Below, in pieces: positions 46,036 to 55,026 of a stretch of 64,000 nucleotides of DNA (its first letter is position 1; each line of letters starts with the position of its first letter). A program made the translations under genes and the position numbers. Under the pieces are notes generated by a model that ran no database searches, was not told where the DNA came from, and saw nothing but the letters and a program-made list of their open reading frames with translations. The stretch lies in assembly GCF_000011345.1 (NCBI RefSeq), contig NC_004113.1:2108001-2172000 (forward strand), given 5' to 3'. This DNA is from Thermosynechococcus vestitus BP-1 (GTDB lineage Bacteria; Cyanobacteriota; Cyanobacteriia; Thermosynechococcales; Thermosynechococcaceae).

Positions 46036-47802
46036 ATGACAACTGCCCGCTTCCCAAATCAATCCCTACCTCCCCTGCGCATCGGTCTGATCTTTGGCTT
46101 TTTACTCATGGTGATGGGGGGGGTGGTTGCCCGTCTCATTTATTTGCAAGTGGTTCAGGGGGAAACCCTAGCGGCACGGGCACAGCAACAACAACGGCGC
46201 TATACCCCGCCAGCCTTGGCACGCTACCCAATTACCGATCGCCGAGAGACGGTTGTCGCCCTAGATCGACCGGTGTTTACCCTCTTTGCCCATCCGATTC
46301 AGTTCAAAGTGGCGCGGCCAGCGATCGCCCGCGATCTAGCGCCTTTACTCCGGCAATCCCCAGAGCAACTGGTGGCCAAATTTAGCACCTATCCCACAGG
46401 CGTCCCCCTTGCCTACGACATTGATGAAGACACCGCCGCCAAAATTCGCGCCCTCAACTACGATGGCCTAGAACTCAACCAAGCCTGGCAGCGCATTTAT
46501 CCGCAGCAGGAACTCATGGCGGGCATTGTTGGCTATGTGGATCGCGACCACCAGGGTCAGGCAGGGATTGAGTTTAGCCAGAATCAATTTTTACAGGTTC
46601 CCCATAGCCGCCAACTCCTCTCGATAAATGCCCTAGGGGAGTGGCTGCCAGCCCTTGCCCCTGCGGATCCGCGGGCCTTGAGTCACGGCTACCATGTGCG
46701 CCTCACGATTGATAGTCGTCTGCAACAAACGGCACGCCAAGCCCTGCAACGGCAGTTACGCAAATTCAATGCTAAACGGGGCACGGTCATTGTCCTAGAC
46801 GTGAAAACCGGGGCGCTGCGAGCCCTGGTCTCAGAACCCTCCTACGATCCCAATCATTACTACCGCGCTGATCCAGCCCTTTTTCGCAACTGGGCGGTGT
46901 CGGACCTCTATGAACCAGGATCAACCTTTAAGCCAATCAATACGGCCATTGCCCTCGAACTCAATGCCATTACTCCTGATACGGTGCTGCCCGATGAGGG
47001 GCGGATTTTTGTGGGCGGTTGGCCCATTCAAAATAGTGACTATAGTCAACGCGGCGGCCGCGGTGCCCTTCGAATTGCCGAAGTTCTCGCCTACTCTAGC
47101 AATGTGGCCATGGTGCACATGATGAGCCGCATTCCAGCCCGCCACTACTATCGCTATCTCCATCGCTTGGGACTCACAGAGACAGTGGGCAGTGATCTCC
47201 CCTTTGAAACCGCCGCCCAGTTAAAACCCCCGGAGCAATTTATTAACTATCCGATTGAACCGGCAACGGCGGCCTTTGGCCAAGGCTTTTCCCTGACGCC
47301 GCTCCATTTGGCTCAACTATTGGCGGCGATCGCTAACGGTGGGAAGATGGTCACTCCCCATGTCATTGACGGCCTCTACGATGAAAATGGCCAACTGCAA
47401 AAACGCCTTGAGCACCCCCCCCCTCGACGGGTCTTTTCCCAGCGCACCAGTCAAGCGGTGATCAAAATGCTAGGAGAAGTTGTGCGCTTTGGCACAGGGA
47501 AACCCGCCCATATTCCCGGCTATCGTTTGGGGGGCAAAACCGGCACGGCGCAAAAGGCGATTGGCGGTACCTATAGCAATCTGCGTATTACCAGCTTTTT
47601 TGCTGTCTTTCCCCTAGAACAGCCCCAATATGTGATTTTGGCGGTGGTGGATGAACCCAAGGGAGATGATGCCTATGGCTCAACGGTGGCCATTCCAATT
47701 GTGCGAGCGGTTACGGAGTCCCTGATTACGATTGAGGGCATTCCTCCCTCCCATCCACAGGAATTGCGGCGCCCCGCTGCACCAGCTTCAGTGTCACAAT
47801 AG
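46036..47802 (+). CDS. ftsI: peptidoglycan D,D-transpeptidase FtsI (penicillin-binding protein)
   Basis: 588 residues. Short cytoplasmic tail, one membrane segment (about 15-37), dimerisation domain, then the transpeptidase: SXXK in YEPGSTFKPINTAIAL, SXN in AYSSNVAMVHM, KTG in LGGKTGTAQKAIG. It crosslinks septal peptidoglycan during cell division. The gene begins 8 bp after ftsL, consistent with an operon. Length is typical of class B PBPs. Confidence 0.94.
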   Translation: MTTARFPNQSLPPLRIGLIFGFLLMVMGGVVARLIYLQVVQGETLAARAQQQQRRYTPPALARYPITDRRETVVALDRPVFTLFAHPIQFKVARPAIARDLAPLLRQSPEQLVAKFSTYPTGVPLAYDIDEDTAAKIRALNYDGLELNQAWQRIYPQQELMAGIVGYVDRDHQGQAGIEFSQNQFLQVPHSRQLLSINALGEWLPALAPADPRALSHGYHVRLTIDSRLQQTARQALQRQLRKFNAKRGTVIVLDVKTGALRALVSEPSYDPNHYYRADPALFRNWAVSDLYEPGSTFKPINTAIALELNAITPDTVLPDEGRIFVGGWPIQNSDYSQRGGRGALRIAEVLAYSSNVAMVHMMSRIPARHYYRYLHRLGLTETVGSDLPFETAAQLKPPEQFINYPIEPATAAFGQGFSLTPLHLAQLLAAIANGGKMVTPHVIDGLYDENGQLQKRLEHPPPRRVFSQRTSQAVIKMLGEVVRFGTGKPAHIPGYRLGGKTGTAQKAIGGTYSNLRITSFFAVFPLEQPQYVILAVVDEPKGDDAYGSTVAIPIVRAVTESLITIEGIPPSHPQELRRPAAPASVSQ

Positions 47803-47826
47803 GGAAGAACAGCGCAAAGGGACGGT

Positions 47827-48378
47827 ATGCTTCAACGGTTTTTTGCCACAGCGTTGGCTATTTTCGTGGTGTTGCTGGGAGGCTGTTCGGCCACCAGTGG
47901 GTTACAGGCCTATGTCGATAGCTATGATGGCTATGAATTTCTCTACCCGCGTGGCTGGGTGCAGGTACAAGTTGAAGACCCAGTGGATGTGGTCTTTCAC
48001 GATATTATTGAGACGACAGAAAATGTCAGTGTGGTGGTGAATACAGTTGCCAGCACCAAGTCTCTTGAGGAATTGGGGTCGCCCGAGGAGGTGGGCGATC
48101 GCCTGCTGCGTAATATCATTGCTCCCAGTGAAAGTGGCCGCAGTTCTGCCTTAATTGCCGCCACCTCCCAAAAGGCTGATGATAAGACCTACTACATTCT
48201 GGAGTATGCGGTCACTCTACCGGGGGATGGCAACACTGCGCAGCAGCGGCACAATTTGTCGAGTATTGCCGTGAGTCGCGGTAAGGTCTATACGCTCAGT
48301 GTGTCAGCGCCTGAAGAGCGCTGGCCAAAAGTGGAAGACCAATTTAAGACCATTGTGTCCTCGTTTACTGTATATTAA
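47827..48378 (+). CDS. psbP: photosystem II lipoprotein CyanoP (PsbP)
   Basis: 183 residues. Lipobox FVVLLGGC with Cys20. The mature protein is the PsbP fold (YVDSYDGYEFLYPRGWVQVQ, DVVFHDIIETTENVSVVVNT, LLRNIIAPSESGRSSALIAA, KADDKTYYILEYAVTLPGDG). CyanoP is a lumenal lipoprotein involved mainly in early photosystem II assembly. It follows ftsI by 24 bp on the same strand and precedes the tRNA-Ala gene by 10 bp. Confidence 0.95.
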   Translation: MLQRFFATALAIFVVLLGGCSATSGLQAYVDSYDGYEFLYPRGWVQVQVEDPVDVVFHDIIETTENVSVVVNTVASTKSLEELGSPEEVGDRLLRNIIAPSESGRSSALIAATSQKADDKTYYILEYAVTLPGDGNTAQQRHNLSSIAVSRGKVYTLSVSAPEERWPKVEDQFKTIVSSFTVY

Positions 48379-48388
48379 AGAAAGAATT

Positions 48389-48461
48389 GGGGAGTTAGCT
48401 CAGTTGGTAGAGCGTCGCGATCGCACCGCGAAGGTCAGGGATTCGAGTTCCCTACTCTCCA
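48389..48461 (+). tRNA. tRNA-Ala (anticodon CGC)
   Basis: A complete cloverleaf: acceptor GGGGAGT paired with ACTCTCC, D arm TAGCTCAGTTGGTAGAGC, anticodon stem TCGCG/CGCGA with loop ATCGCAC (anticodon CGC), T arm CAGGGATTCGAGTTCCCT. Base pair 3 is G.U (3-70), the identity element of tRNA-Ala, agreeing with the CGC anticodon. CCA is not encoded. Position 32 is A, unusual because C or U is normal there. The anticodon arm contains the HIP1 octamer GCGATCGC. Confidence 0.93.
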
Positions 48462-48721
48462 TGGTACTGCCCTATCCTTGATCAACCTGCTGCCGTAGTC
48501 TGCTAAAGACGGGGGGCGATCGCCCCCCAATTTCCTAGATACGCTTTGCTTCAATCCTCAATCGCCCTTCACTGCGACTGCCACTGAGCCGCTGAAGGTA
48601 CTGCCGAATTGCCTCTAGGAGCCATTTACCCGGTGTCAGTGATAACCCTGGGCAACACCGTGCACACCATCACACCGTGCACAACGGTCCGGGGTGAGGA
48701 CAAGATATCTGCGCTTTGATC
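48462..48721. other. gap after tRNA-Ala with palindrome, repeats and a coding-like remnant
   Basis: Besides the 18-bp palindrome at 48511-48528, the minus strand has a frame with protein-like text (LTPGKWLLEAIRQYLQRLSG, stop at 48535-48537) without a start codon, and two direct copies of CACCGTGCACA (near 48655 and 48672). It may be the tail of a lost gene. Confidence 0.4.
48511..48528. terminator. HIP1-centred perfect 18-bp palindrome
   Basis: GGGGGGCGATCGCCCCCC is fully self-complementary around a HIP1 octamer and lies 50 bp after the tRNA gene. It can form a strong hairpin but is not followed by a long T run, so a terminator role is plausible but uncertain. Confidence 0.4.
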
Positions 48722-49324
48722 TTAACGAAGTCCTTGAGCTGGGAACATAACGGGAATATTGGGATTGACCCATACTTGACAATTGAGTTCGCTACTGGGT
48801 GGGAAAAAAGGAATCGGGTTGCCTGCGGCATCGGTGACTTCCGGCAGGTATTCAACGGTTAGGGCATCGAATTGACAGGTGTAGGCACCATAAAGGACTC
48901 GTCGGCGATCCCGTAGGAGCAACTGATAGCCGAAGCTCCGACTGGCATTTCCCAGTTGATAGATCAGTGCAAAACGCCGTAGATAGGACAACCGTCCCCA
49001 AGCGGAGGGGGAGACAAAGGCTTCAACTCTGCCCCCTGGTGCTCCGATGGCTGGAAAGGCTTGCCAGCGTTGAATGACCTCGTCACCAAACTGCTGCACG
49101 GCCCACCATAGGCTGGGTACCGTTAAGCCCACTGCTGAGGGCTGCTCGCTAACCACAACTTGCTGTTGATTGACCGGCAGCGCGATCGCCGCCGCCACCG
49201 CCGGTGGTAAGTCTTCTGTCAAGGTATTAGCCGCTGTTCTGAGGGGATGTAATCCCAATAGAGCGATCGCTGCCACGGCACTCAACCATCGGCCCCGGGC
49301 CTTAGGAGGGGATAGGGTTCTCAT
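48722..49324 (-). CDS. exported hypothetical protein
   Basis: 200 residues with a signal peptide (RWLSAVAAIALLGLHPLRTA, cleavage probably near residue 32). The mature part has a conserved-looking middle (VPSLWWAVQQFGDEVIQRWQ; RVEAFVSPSAWGRLSYLRRF; SFGYQLLLRDRRRVLYGAYT) with two cysteines (YTCQFD, LNCQVW). I do not recognise the family; it has the appearance of a cyanobacterial lumenal or periplasmic protein. The ATG at 49324 is the natural start. Confidence 0.7.
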   Translation of the reverse strand: MRTLSPPKARGRWLSAVAAIALLGLHPLRTAANTLTEDLPPAVAAAIALPVNQQQVVVSEQPSAVGLTVPSLWWAVQQFGDEVIQRWQAFPAIGAPGGRVEAFVSPSAWGRLSYLRRFALIYQLGNASRSFGYQLLLRDRRRVLYGAYTCQFDALTVEYLPEVTDAAGNPIPFFPPSSELNCQVWVNPNIPVMFPAQGLR

Positions 49325-49357
49325 TTGCCTTGAGCTAAGAAGGAACTTACCCCTATG

Positions 49358-50008
49358 TTACGAATGCAGCCATGCCTTCAAGAGATCGAGGAGGCTATTG
49401 CCGCCCCAAGCAAGGGCAATCAAAATTGATGTCGTGACTGCTAGGCCAATCAAGGAGATAACCACCCCTGCCAGACTAATCAAACCATCGTCATCCAAAA
49501 GACCAAAGCCGATCGTAAAAATGCCCATCGCTGGAATGGTGTTGGTGCCGGGAATGGGCAAAATCATCGAGATCGCCATCAGTGATACAGCCACTCCCAA
49601 GCCCAAACGTCCGCTTCGGGTAGTGCAAATGGAGCGCAGGCGCGGACGGGAGATCAATTCAATCCGTCGCAGCCAAGGTAAAGCTGTGCGCACAATCTTC
49701 TGAATCTGGGATCGCGGCATCGTGCGCTTGAGCAGTTGCGGCGGCAACCAAGGGGTTGAGGCACCCACAAGCAATTGCCAGCCCAACAGTAACAGCACAA
49801 TGCCAAAGGGAGTGGCGTAACCAGGGGCTGGAATGGGCAGCGCCGATGGCAATGAAAGAACAGCCAGCAAAAAGCCAAAGGTTCGCTCTCCCGCCAACTG
49901 AAGAATATCCGCCAAGGACACCAGTTGCTGCGTTAGGACCTCTTCATCGCTGGGACTGGGCACAGGACTCAAAAAGGTACGTTCGAGGTCAGTGGACAGT
50001 TTTGCCAT
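49358..50008 (-). CDS. ExoD family membrane protein
   Basis: 216 residues from ATG 50008 (MAKLSTDLERTFLSPVPSPS); the longer frame from 50050 is unlikely. ExoD features: LVSLADILQLAGERTFGFLL, VLSLPSALPIPAPGYATPFG, and several membrane helices toward the C-terminus (GRLGLGVAVSLMAISMILPI, SLAGVVISLIGLAVTTSILI). ExoD proteins are linked to exopolysaccharide production and alkaline/oxidative stress, but without known biochemistry. It ends 33 bp before the exported protein gene on the same strand. Confidence 0.83.
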   Translation of the reverse strand: MAKLSTDLERTFLSPVPSPSDEEVLTQQLVSLADILQLAGERTFGFLLAVLSLPSALPIPAPGYATPFGIVLLLLGWQLLVGASTPWLPPQLLKRTMPRSQIQKIVRTALPWLRRIELISRPRLRSICTTRSGRLGLGVAVSLMAISMILPIPGTNTIPAMGIFTIGFGLLDDDGLISLAGVVISLIGLAVTTSILIALAWGGNSLLDLLKAWLHS

Positions 50009-50131
50009 AAAATTGCCATAAAAAATGACGGGAGGTGGAAATGTTGGCACTACTAGGATAGGATAAGTTGATCATTAGTTGATGCCCAACACAGTTGACG
50101 GCGATTCCAAAGCCGCGATCAACCGGAATCC

Positions 50132-50494
50132 ATGGCAACCCCATCTGACTTACCGACAGAGTTGCACCTGATTCATCCCCGGCGATCGCTGGGGCATGTC
50201 TATCTCGACTGGACACCCCAACCCGGTTGCCATGTGGATCACGAAGGGGAAACCTATACAGTGTTAGAACGCCGCCATCGCTACCGGTTTCGTGGTGGAC
50301 GCTATCAACTGGAAAAAATTGCCCTCTATGTGCAGCCCAGTGACACCCCTAGCGATCGCCATCTCGTTAATGGACAGTGGGTGATTGGCGATCCCTCCTG
50401 CCGCTGGAATGCCCTTTCACCCCTGTTGCGCTGTGCTGTGAACCCTCAAGGCTCCTGCCAAGTGTGTCGAGATTACCAGCCTCGAGAACCTTAG
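50132..50494 (+). CDS. DUF6464 family protein
   Basis: 120 residues. Pattern of the cyanobacterial DUF6464 family: PTELHLIHPRRSLGHVYLDW, GCHVDHEGETYTVLERRHRY, GGRYQLEKIALYVQPSD, and a cysteine-bearing end (IGDPSCRWNALSPLLRCAVN, SCQVCRDYQP). The four or five C-terminal cysteines could bind a metal, but this is unproven. Function unknown. It is divergent from the exoD-like gene. Confidence 0.8.
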   Translation: MATPSDLPTELHLIHPRRSLGHVYLDWTPQPGCHVDHEGETYTVLERRHRYRFRGGRYQLEKIALYVQPSDTPSDRHLVNGQWVIGDPSCRWNALSPLLRCAVNPQGSCQVCRDYQPREP

Positions 50495-50575
50495 CATTTT
50501 CTTTCTCAGCTCAAAAATTCCCGCCAGGGCGAGGGAGGGTCTGGGTTGTGTGAATTGAACTTCCCGACTGTCCAG

Positions 50576-53104
50576 CTACTGCCCTGGGGAGGTCATGTAG
50601 GCGGTTGCCGGTAGGACAATTTTCACCGGTTGAACGTGCCAGATGTCTTGGCAGTACTCGCGAATGGCGCGATCGCTAGAAAATTTGCCCATCCGTGCCA
50701 CATTGAGAATCGACATTTTTGCCCATTGGGCTTGATCTTGATAGACCTGAAGCACCCGTTGGTAACAATCTACATAGCTTTGGTAGTCTGCCAAGAGGCA
50801 ATAGCGATCGTCTTGCCAGAGGTGCTCAACCAGGGGTCGAAAGAGTTCCGTATCCCCATGGGAAAAGTAACCAGAGCTGATGAGGTCAAGGACCCGCTTT
50901 AGCATTGGATGACCATTGGCAAACTCCCACGGACGGTAGCCGTTGCACCGTAATTCCTGCAACTGCTCTACTGTATGGCCAAAGAGGAAGAAGTTTTCCG
51001 CCCCCACCGCTTCGCGAATCTCCACGTTGGCACCATCGAGGGTGCCAATCGTTAGCGCCCCATTGAGGGCAAATTTCATATTCCCTGTGCCTGAGGCTTC
51101 GTAGCCGGCTGTTGAAATTTGCTGGGAAAGATCCGCTGCTGGATAGACCCGCTGCCCCAGCGTTACGTTGTAGTTGGGCAAAAAGACGACCCTCAGGCGA
51201 TCGCGCACCACTGGATCACGATTGATCACATCCGCCACTGAGTTAATAAACTTGATGATCAACTTGGCCATATAGTAGCCCGGGGCTGCCTTACCACCAA
51301 AAATAAATGTTTGCGGCACCATCTCCAGGTGCGGCTGATCCCTCAACATCTGATAAAGCGTGATGACCTTGAGAACACACAGGTGCTGCCGTTTGTATTC
51401 GTGGATGCGCTTCACCAAGATGGAGAAAAGGGAATGGGGATCCACCGTTACCCCGATGCGATCGCGAATGTATTGCGCAAGGCGTTCCTTGTTCCCATGC
51501 TTGACCGATCGCCACTGGGCTGCAAACTCGGCATCCGCTGCCAAGGGTTCCAATTGCCGCAGTTGATCTAAGTGCTTCACCCAATCTTCGCCAATGCGTT
51601 CAGTGATCAGGCGGGTCAATCCTGGATTGCTGAGCACCATCCACCGCCGAGGGGTGACGCCATTGGTTTTATTGGAGAATTTCTCTGGTGTCAGTTCGTA
51701 GAAATCCCTGAGTACTGTTTGTTTCAAGAGTTCTGAGTGCAGCACCGCCACCCCGTTGATGGCATGACTGCCCACCGCTGCCAAGTGGGCCATGCGGACA
51801 TAGCGACAGCCACTTTCATCAATAATCGACAGCCGCCGCAGGCGATCGTTGTCCCCCGGGTATTGCAGGCGCACCTCATCTAGGAAACGGCGGTTGATTT
51901 CATAGATAATTTGCAAGTGGCGGGGCAAGAGTGAGCCAAAGAGATCTAGGGGCCATTTTTCGAGCGCCTCGGGCAGGAGGGTGTGATTGGTGTAGGCAAA
52001 GGTTTGGCGGGTAATGTCCCATGCCTGCTCCCAAGGCATGAGATGCTCATCGACCAACAGGCGCATGAGTTCTGCGACCGAGATTGCAGGGTGAGTATCG
52101 TTCAACTGCACAGTGAACTTTTCATGGAAGCGACTCAGATCCTGTTTGCCCGATTGCTTGTAGAGGCGGATCATATCCTGAAGGGCACAGGAACAAAAGA
52201 AATATTCCTGCATCAGCCGCAGTTCTTTGCCCTGCAATTGCTCGTCATTGGGATAGAGGACCTTAGTGATGTTTTCTGAAGCAATTTTTTGGTTAACAGC
52301 ACCGTAGTAATCGCCCGTGTTAAAGGCTTGAAAGTCAAAGGACTCCACCGCCTCTGCCCGCCATAGACGCAGAAGATTGGCTGTATTCACCTTGTAGCCC
52401 AAGATGGGGGTGTCATAAGCAACCCCCTGAACCACTTGATGGGGTTCCCAAATGACCCGGTAGCGGCCCTGATCATCGGTGTAGCTATAGGTATGGCCGC
52501 CAAACTTCACTGGCAAAATTAACTCTGGTCGCGGAATTTCCCAAGGGTTGCCATAGCGTAACCACTTATCCGTAATCTCGACTTGCCAACCATCGCGAAT
52601 CTCCTGGTCAAAGATACCGTACTCATAGCGAATGCCATAGCCAATGGCGGGAATTTCCAGTGTGGCGAGAGAATCCATGTAGCAGGCTGCCAAGCGACCC
52701 AAGCCGCCATTACCCAAGCCCGGCTCTTCCTCCTGATCGAGGAGTTCTTTGAGGTTTAAACCCGTTTGCCGCATGGCTTCTTCAACGGCCTCATAGAGTC
52801 CGAGGTTAATCAGGTTATTGCCAAGGTGTGGCCCTAGCAAAAATTCGGCGGAGAGATAGCAAACGGTGCGGCTTTCTTGATCTCGATAGGTTTTTGCCGA
52901 ATTGAGCCAGCGCAACAGCAGGCGATCGCGCACGGTGTAGGCCAAGGCCAAGTAGTAATCATTTTTCGTCGCCACTTCGGGGAATCGCCCTTGGATAAAG
53001 AAAAGATTATCCATAAAGGCGCGGCGCAGGGTTTCAATACTGGTGCCGGTGCGATCGTCTTCCGTGAGGACTGTAGGACAACCGGGCGGAATCAGACTGG
53101 TCAT
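50576..53104 (-). CDS. glgP: glycogen/starch phosphorylase
   Basis: 842 residues, the usual length. GNGGLGRLAACYMDSLATLE near the N-terminal substrate site, LNDTHPAISVAELMRLLVDE, KTNGVTPRRWMVLSNPGLTR, and the PLP-lysine segment EASGTGNMKFALNGALTIGT (Lys about 680) are all present. It releases glucose 1-phosphate from glycogen, important at night in cyanobacteria. It is the first gene in a short minus-strand stretch with no obvious partners; the next minus-strand gene (53228-53953) is 124 bp upstream. Confidence 0.97.
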   Translation of the reverse strand: MTSLIPPGCPTVLTEDDRTGTSIETLRRAFMDNLFFIQGRFPEVATKNDYYLALAYTVRDRLLLRWLNSAKTYRDQESRTVCYLSAEFLLGPHLGNNLINLGLYEAVEEAMRQTGLNLKELLDQEEEPGLGNGGLGRLAACYMDSLATLEIPAIGYGIRYEYGIFDQEIRDGWQVEITDKWLRYGNPWEIPRPELILPVKFGGHTYSYTDDQGRYRVIWEPHQVVQGVAYDTPILGYKVNTANLLRLWRAEAVESFDFQAFNTGDYYGAVNQKIASENITKVLYPNDEQLQGKELRLMQEYFFCSCALQDMIRLYKQSGKQDLSRFHEKFTVQLNDTHPAISVAELMRLLVDEHLMPWEQAWDITRQTFAYTNHTLLPEALEKWPLDLFGSLLPRHLQIIYEINRRFLDEVRLQYPGDNDRLRRLSIIDESGCRYVRMAHLAAVGSHAINGVAVLHSELLKQTVLRDFYELTPEKFSNKTNGVTPRRWMVLSNPGLTRLITERIGEDWVKHLDQLRQLEPLAADAEFAAQWRSVKHGNKERLAQYIRDRIGVTVDPHSLFSILVKRIHEYKRQHLCVLKVITLYQMLRDQPHLEMVPQTFIFGGKAAPGYYMAKLIIKFINSVADVINRDPVVRDRLRVVFLPNYNVTLGQRVYPAADLSQQISTAGYEASGTGNMKFALNGALTIGTLDGANVEIREAVGAENFFLFGHTVEQLQELRCNGYRPWEFANGHPMLKRVLDLISSGYFSHGDTELFRPLVEHLWQDDRYCLLADYQSYVDCYQRVLQVYQDQAQWAKMSILNVARMGKFSSDRAIREYCQDIWHVQPVKIVLPATAYMTSPGQ

Positions 53105-53227
53105 TGTGGGAATCCTCGCAAAATGAACGCGATTAGTAGTCAGCCCTTCCCTTTTGTTCTATCGCGATCGCCCAGGATTCCCCCCTAAGTACAGAATCTC
53201 TTTAGTTGCAAGGGGGCAAGTCCTGCC

Positions 53228-53953
53228 CTAGGGTTCATTGCCTGGGGGAAACACTTGGCAGGTCAGTTCTCCATCGGAGGGGTCAGGGGGGGGACTGCCG
53301 ACGGTAGCCTCTGGGGGTTGGGTGTGTTGATAGCGTTGATAGAGCGTACGCAGAAGTTTGATCAAGCGATCGCCCCCACTGGCATAGAGAGGATCCTGGG
53401 GCAAACGCGCCAAAGCAGCAGCCATCTGCGTTTGCAAAATCTCTAAATCACCATAGCGGCGGGTCAGCCGTTGCAGCAAATCAATGAGGGTAAACCGCTC
53501 CAGGCCTTGGGCATGCACCGGTTTAGTGGTCAACAGAGCGGCCACAAGCAGCTTCATATGCAGGGGGCTACAGTAGCGGGTGACTTCCAATCGCAAATCG
53601 TAGAGATCTGCAGTGCTGAGGGTTGGCGCTTCGAGGGTCGGTGTAGCCGTTGCAGCTTGGCTGTAAAGGGGCAGCAAAATTTCCAAGAGTACCGCTGAAA
53701 GGGCCTGATAAGCCTGGGCTTTGTTGAGACTATTGACAATGGCAGTGAGGCACTGTCCCAAGAGGGTGGGGGTTTTCAGCCGTTCAAGGATTTCGATGAT
53801 GACCTGTTGCACGTCGCTCACCGTCCAGGGCGGTGCTTGGCTTGACCACTGATTTTGCTGCAGGGCATACAGTAGCTTAAAAAGGCGGCCGTGCTGCGGG
53901 TGCTGGGCGATTTCTTGGGCAGCGGTGGCAATTCTAGCAGTCGTTGGGGTCAC
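53228..53953 (-). CDS. conserved hypothetical protein
   Basis: 241 residues, mostly helical (ATAAQEIAQHPQHGRLFKLL, VQQVIIEILERLKTPTLLGQ, QAYQALSAVLLEILLPLYSQ, YGDLEILQTQMAAALARLPQ), with a proline-rich C-terminal tail (ATVGSPPPDPSDGELTCQVF). No signal, membrane segment or known motif. Unrecognised; the arrangement of helical hairpins suggests a scaffold or adaptor but that is guesswork. It is divergent from the moxR gene. Confidence 0.65.
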   Translation of the reverse strand: MTPTTARIATAAQEIAQHPQHGRLFKLLYALQQNQWSSQAPPWTVSDVQQVIIEILERLKTPTLLGQCLTAIVNSLNKAQAYQALSAVLLEILLPLYSQAATATPTLEAPTLSTADLYDLRLEVTRYCSPLHMKLLVAALLTTKPVHAQGLERFTLIDLLQRLTRRYGDLEILQTQMAAALARLPQDPLYASGGDRLIKLLRTLYQRYQHTQPPEATVGSPPPDPSDGELTCQVFPPGNEP

Positions 53954-54039
53954 AGGTTTGCCAAAAGTCTCTCAGTACCGCATTGTAGCGAATTTTCCTA
54001 GACAGTCATTGAATCCTGCTCCTGGTCAAGGGAGGGTGA

Positions 54040-55026
54040 GTGCTTCTGCTAGGATTGGGAGAGTTGAGGGGTGACCGAACAACGGTGAGAGCGCTTTTCC
54101 ATCGTTTGCAGCAGCGTCTCAATGAGATTGTGGTTGGTCAAGGGGCGATCGCCCAAGGATTAATTGTCGCGCTCCTCGCCGAAGGCCATGTCATCCTTGA
54201 GGGGGTGCCAGGAACTGCCAAAACCCTGCTGGTCAAGCTCCTCGCTCGCCTGATTGCAGCGGAATTTCGCCGTATCCAACTCACCCCCGATGTTCTCCCC
54301 GCTGATATTCTCGGTACGAGCCTTTTTGACTTCAACAGTCGCACCTTTCGCCTGCGCAAGGGGCCAATTTTTACCCAAGTCCTGCTGGCGGATGAAATTA
54401 ACCGCACACCACCGAAAACCCAAGCGGCTCTTCTAGAAGCCATGGAAGAACGGCAGGTGACCCTCGACGGCACTACCCTCCCCCTCCCGGGTTTATTTTG
54501 GACAGTGGCCACCCAAAACCCCTTGGAATTTGAGGGAACCTATCCCTTGCCCGAAGCCCAACTGGATCGCTTCCTTTTGAAGCTGGTGGTGTCCTACCCA
54601 GAGCCAAGCGCTGAACGGCAAATGCTGGAAAATGCCCTTGCAGGCTTTGAAGCCCGGGATCTCGATCAGCTCAACTTGGAGCCCTTGATTACGGTTGAGC
54701 AAGTTTTGGCAGCACGGCAGCAGGTGCGGCAAGTCCATGTGGAGCCTGTGGTGCTAGATTATCTTTTGGCTTTGGTGCAGGCCAGCCGTCAACATCCCGA
54801 ACTCCTGTTAGGGGCTTCCCCACGGGCCGCAGTGGGCTGGTTACGTGCTACCCAAGCCCAGGCCTGGCTAGCGGATCGCGCCTACGTCACGCCTGAGGAT
54901 GTGAAGGCGATCGCCCTCCCGCTGCTGCAACACCGTTTGGTCCTCAAGCCCGAAGCCCAGTTAGATGGCACCACGCTGCCCCAAGTGATCCAAGGTATTC
55001 TCGCTAAAGTTGCTGTTCCCCGATGA
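54040..55026 (+). CDS. MoxR family AAA+ ATPase
   Basis: 328 residues from the GTG at 54040, chosen because GGGAGG is a few bases upstream; the GTG at 54085 would give a start (VRALFHRLQQRLNEIVVGQG) closer to family norms and is a serious alternative. Walker A LEGVPGTAKTLLVKLLA, Walker B VLLADEINRTPPKTQAALLE, sensor TVATQNPLEFEGTYPLPEAQ and the family's LDRFLLKLVVSYP are present. MoxR ATPases act as metallo-chaperones or assembly factors with DUF58/vWA partners. It overlaps the following DUF58 gene by 4 bp (ATGA), the standard moxR-DUF58 operon. Confidence 0.93.
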   Translation: MLLLGLGELRGDRTTVRALFHRLQQRLNEIVVGQGAIAQGLIVALLAEGHVILEGVPGTAKTLLVKLLARLIAAEFRRIQLTPDVLPADILGTSLFDFNSRTFRLRKGPIFTQVLLADEINRTPPKTQAALLEAMEERQVTLDGTTLPLPGLFWTVATQNPLEFEGTYPLPEAQLDRFLLKLVVSYPEPSAERQMLENALAGFEARDLDQLNLEPLITVEQVLAARQQVRQVHVEPVVLDYLLALVQASRQHPELLLGASPRAAVGWLRATQAQAWLADRAYVTPEDVKAIALPLLQHRLVLKPEAQLDGTTLPQVIQGILAKVAVPR

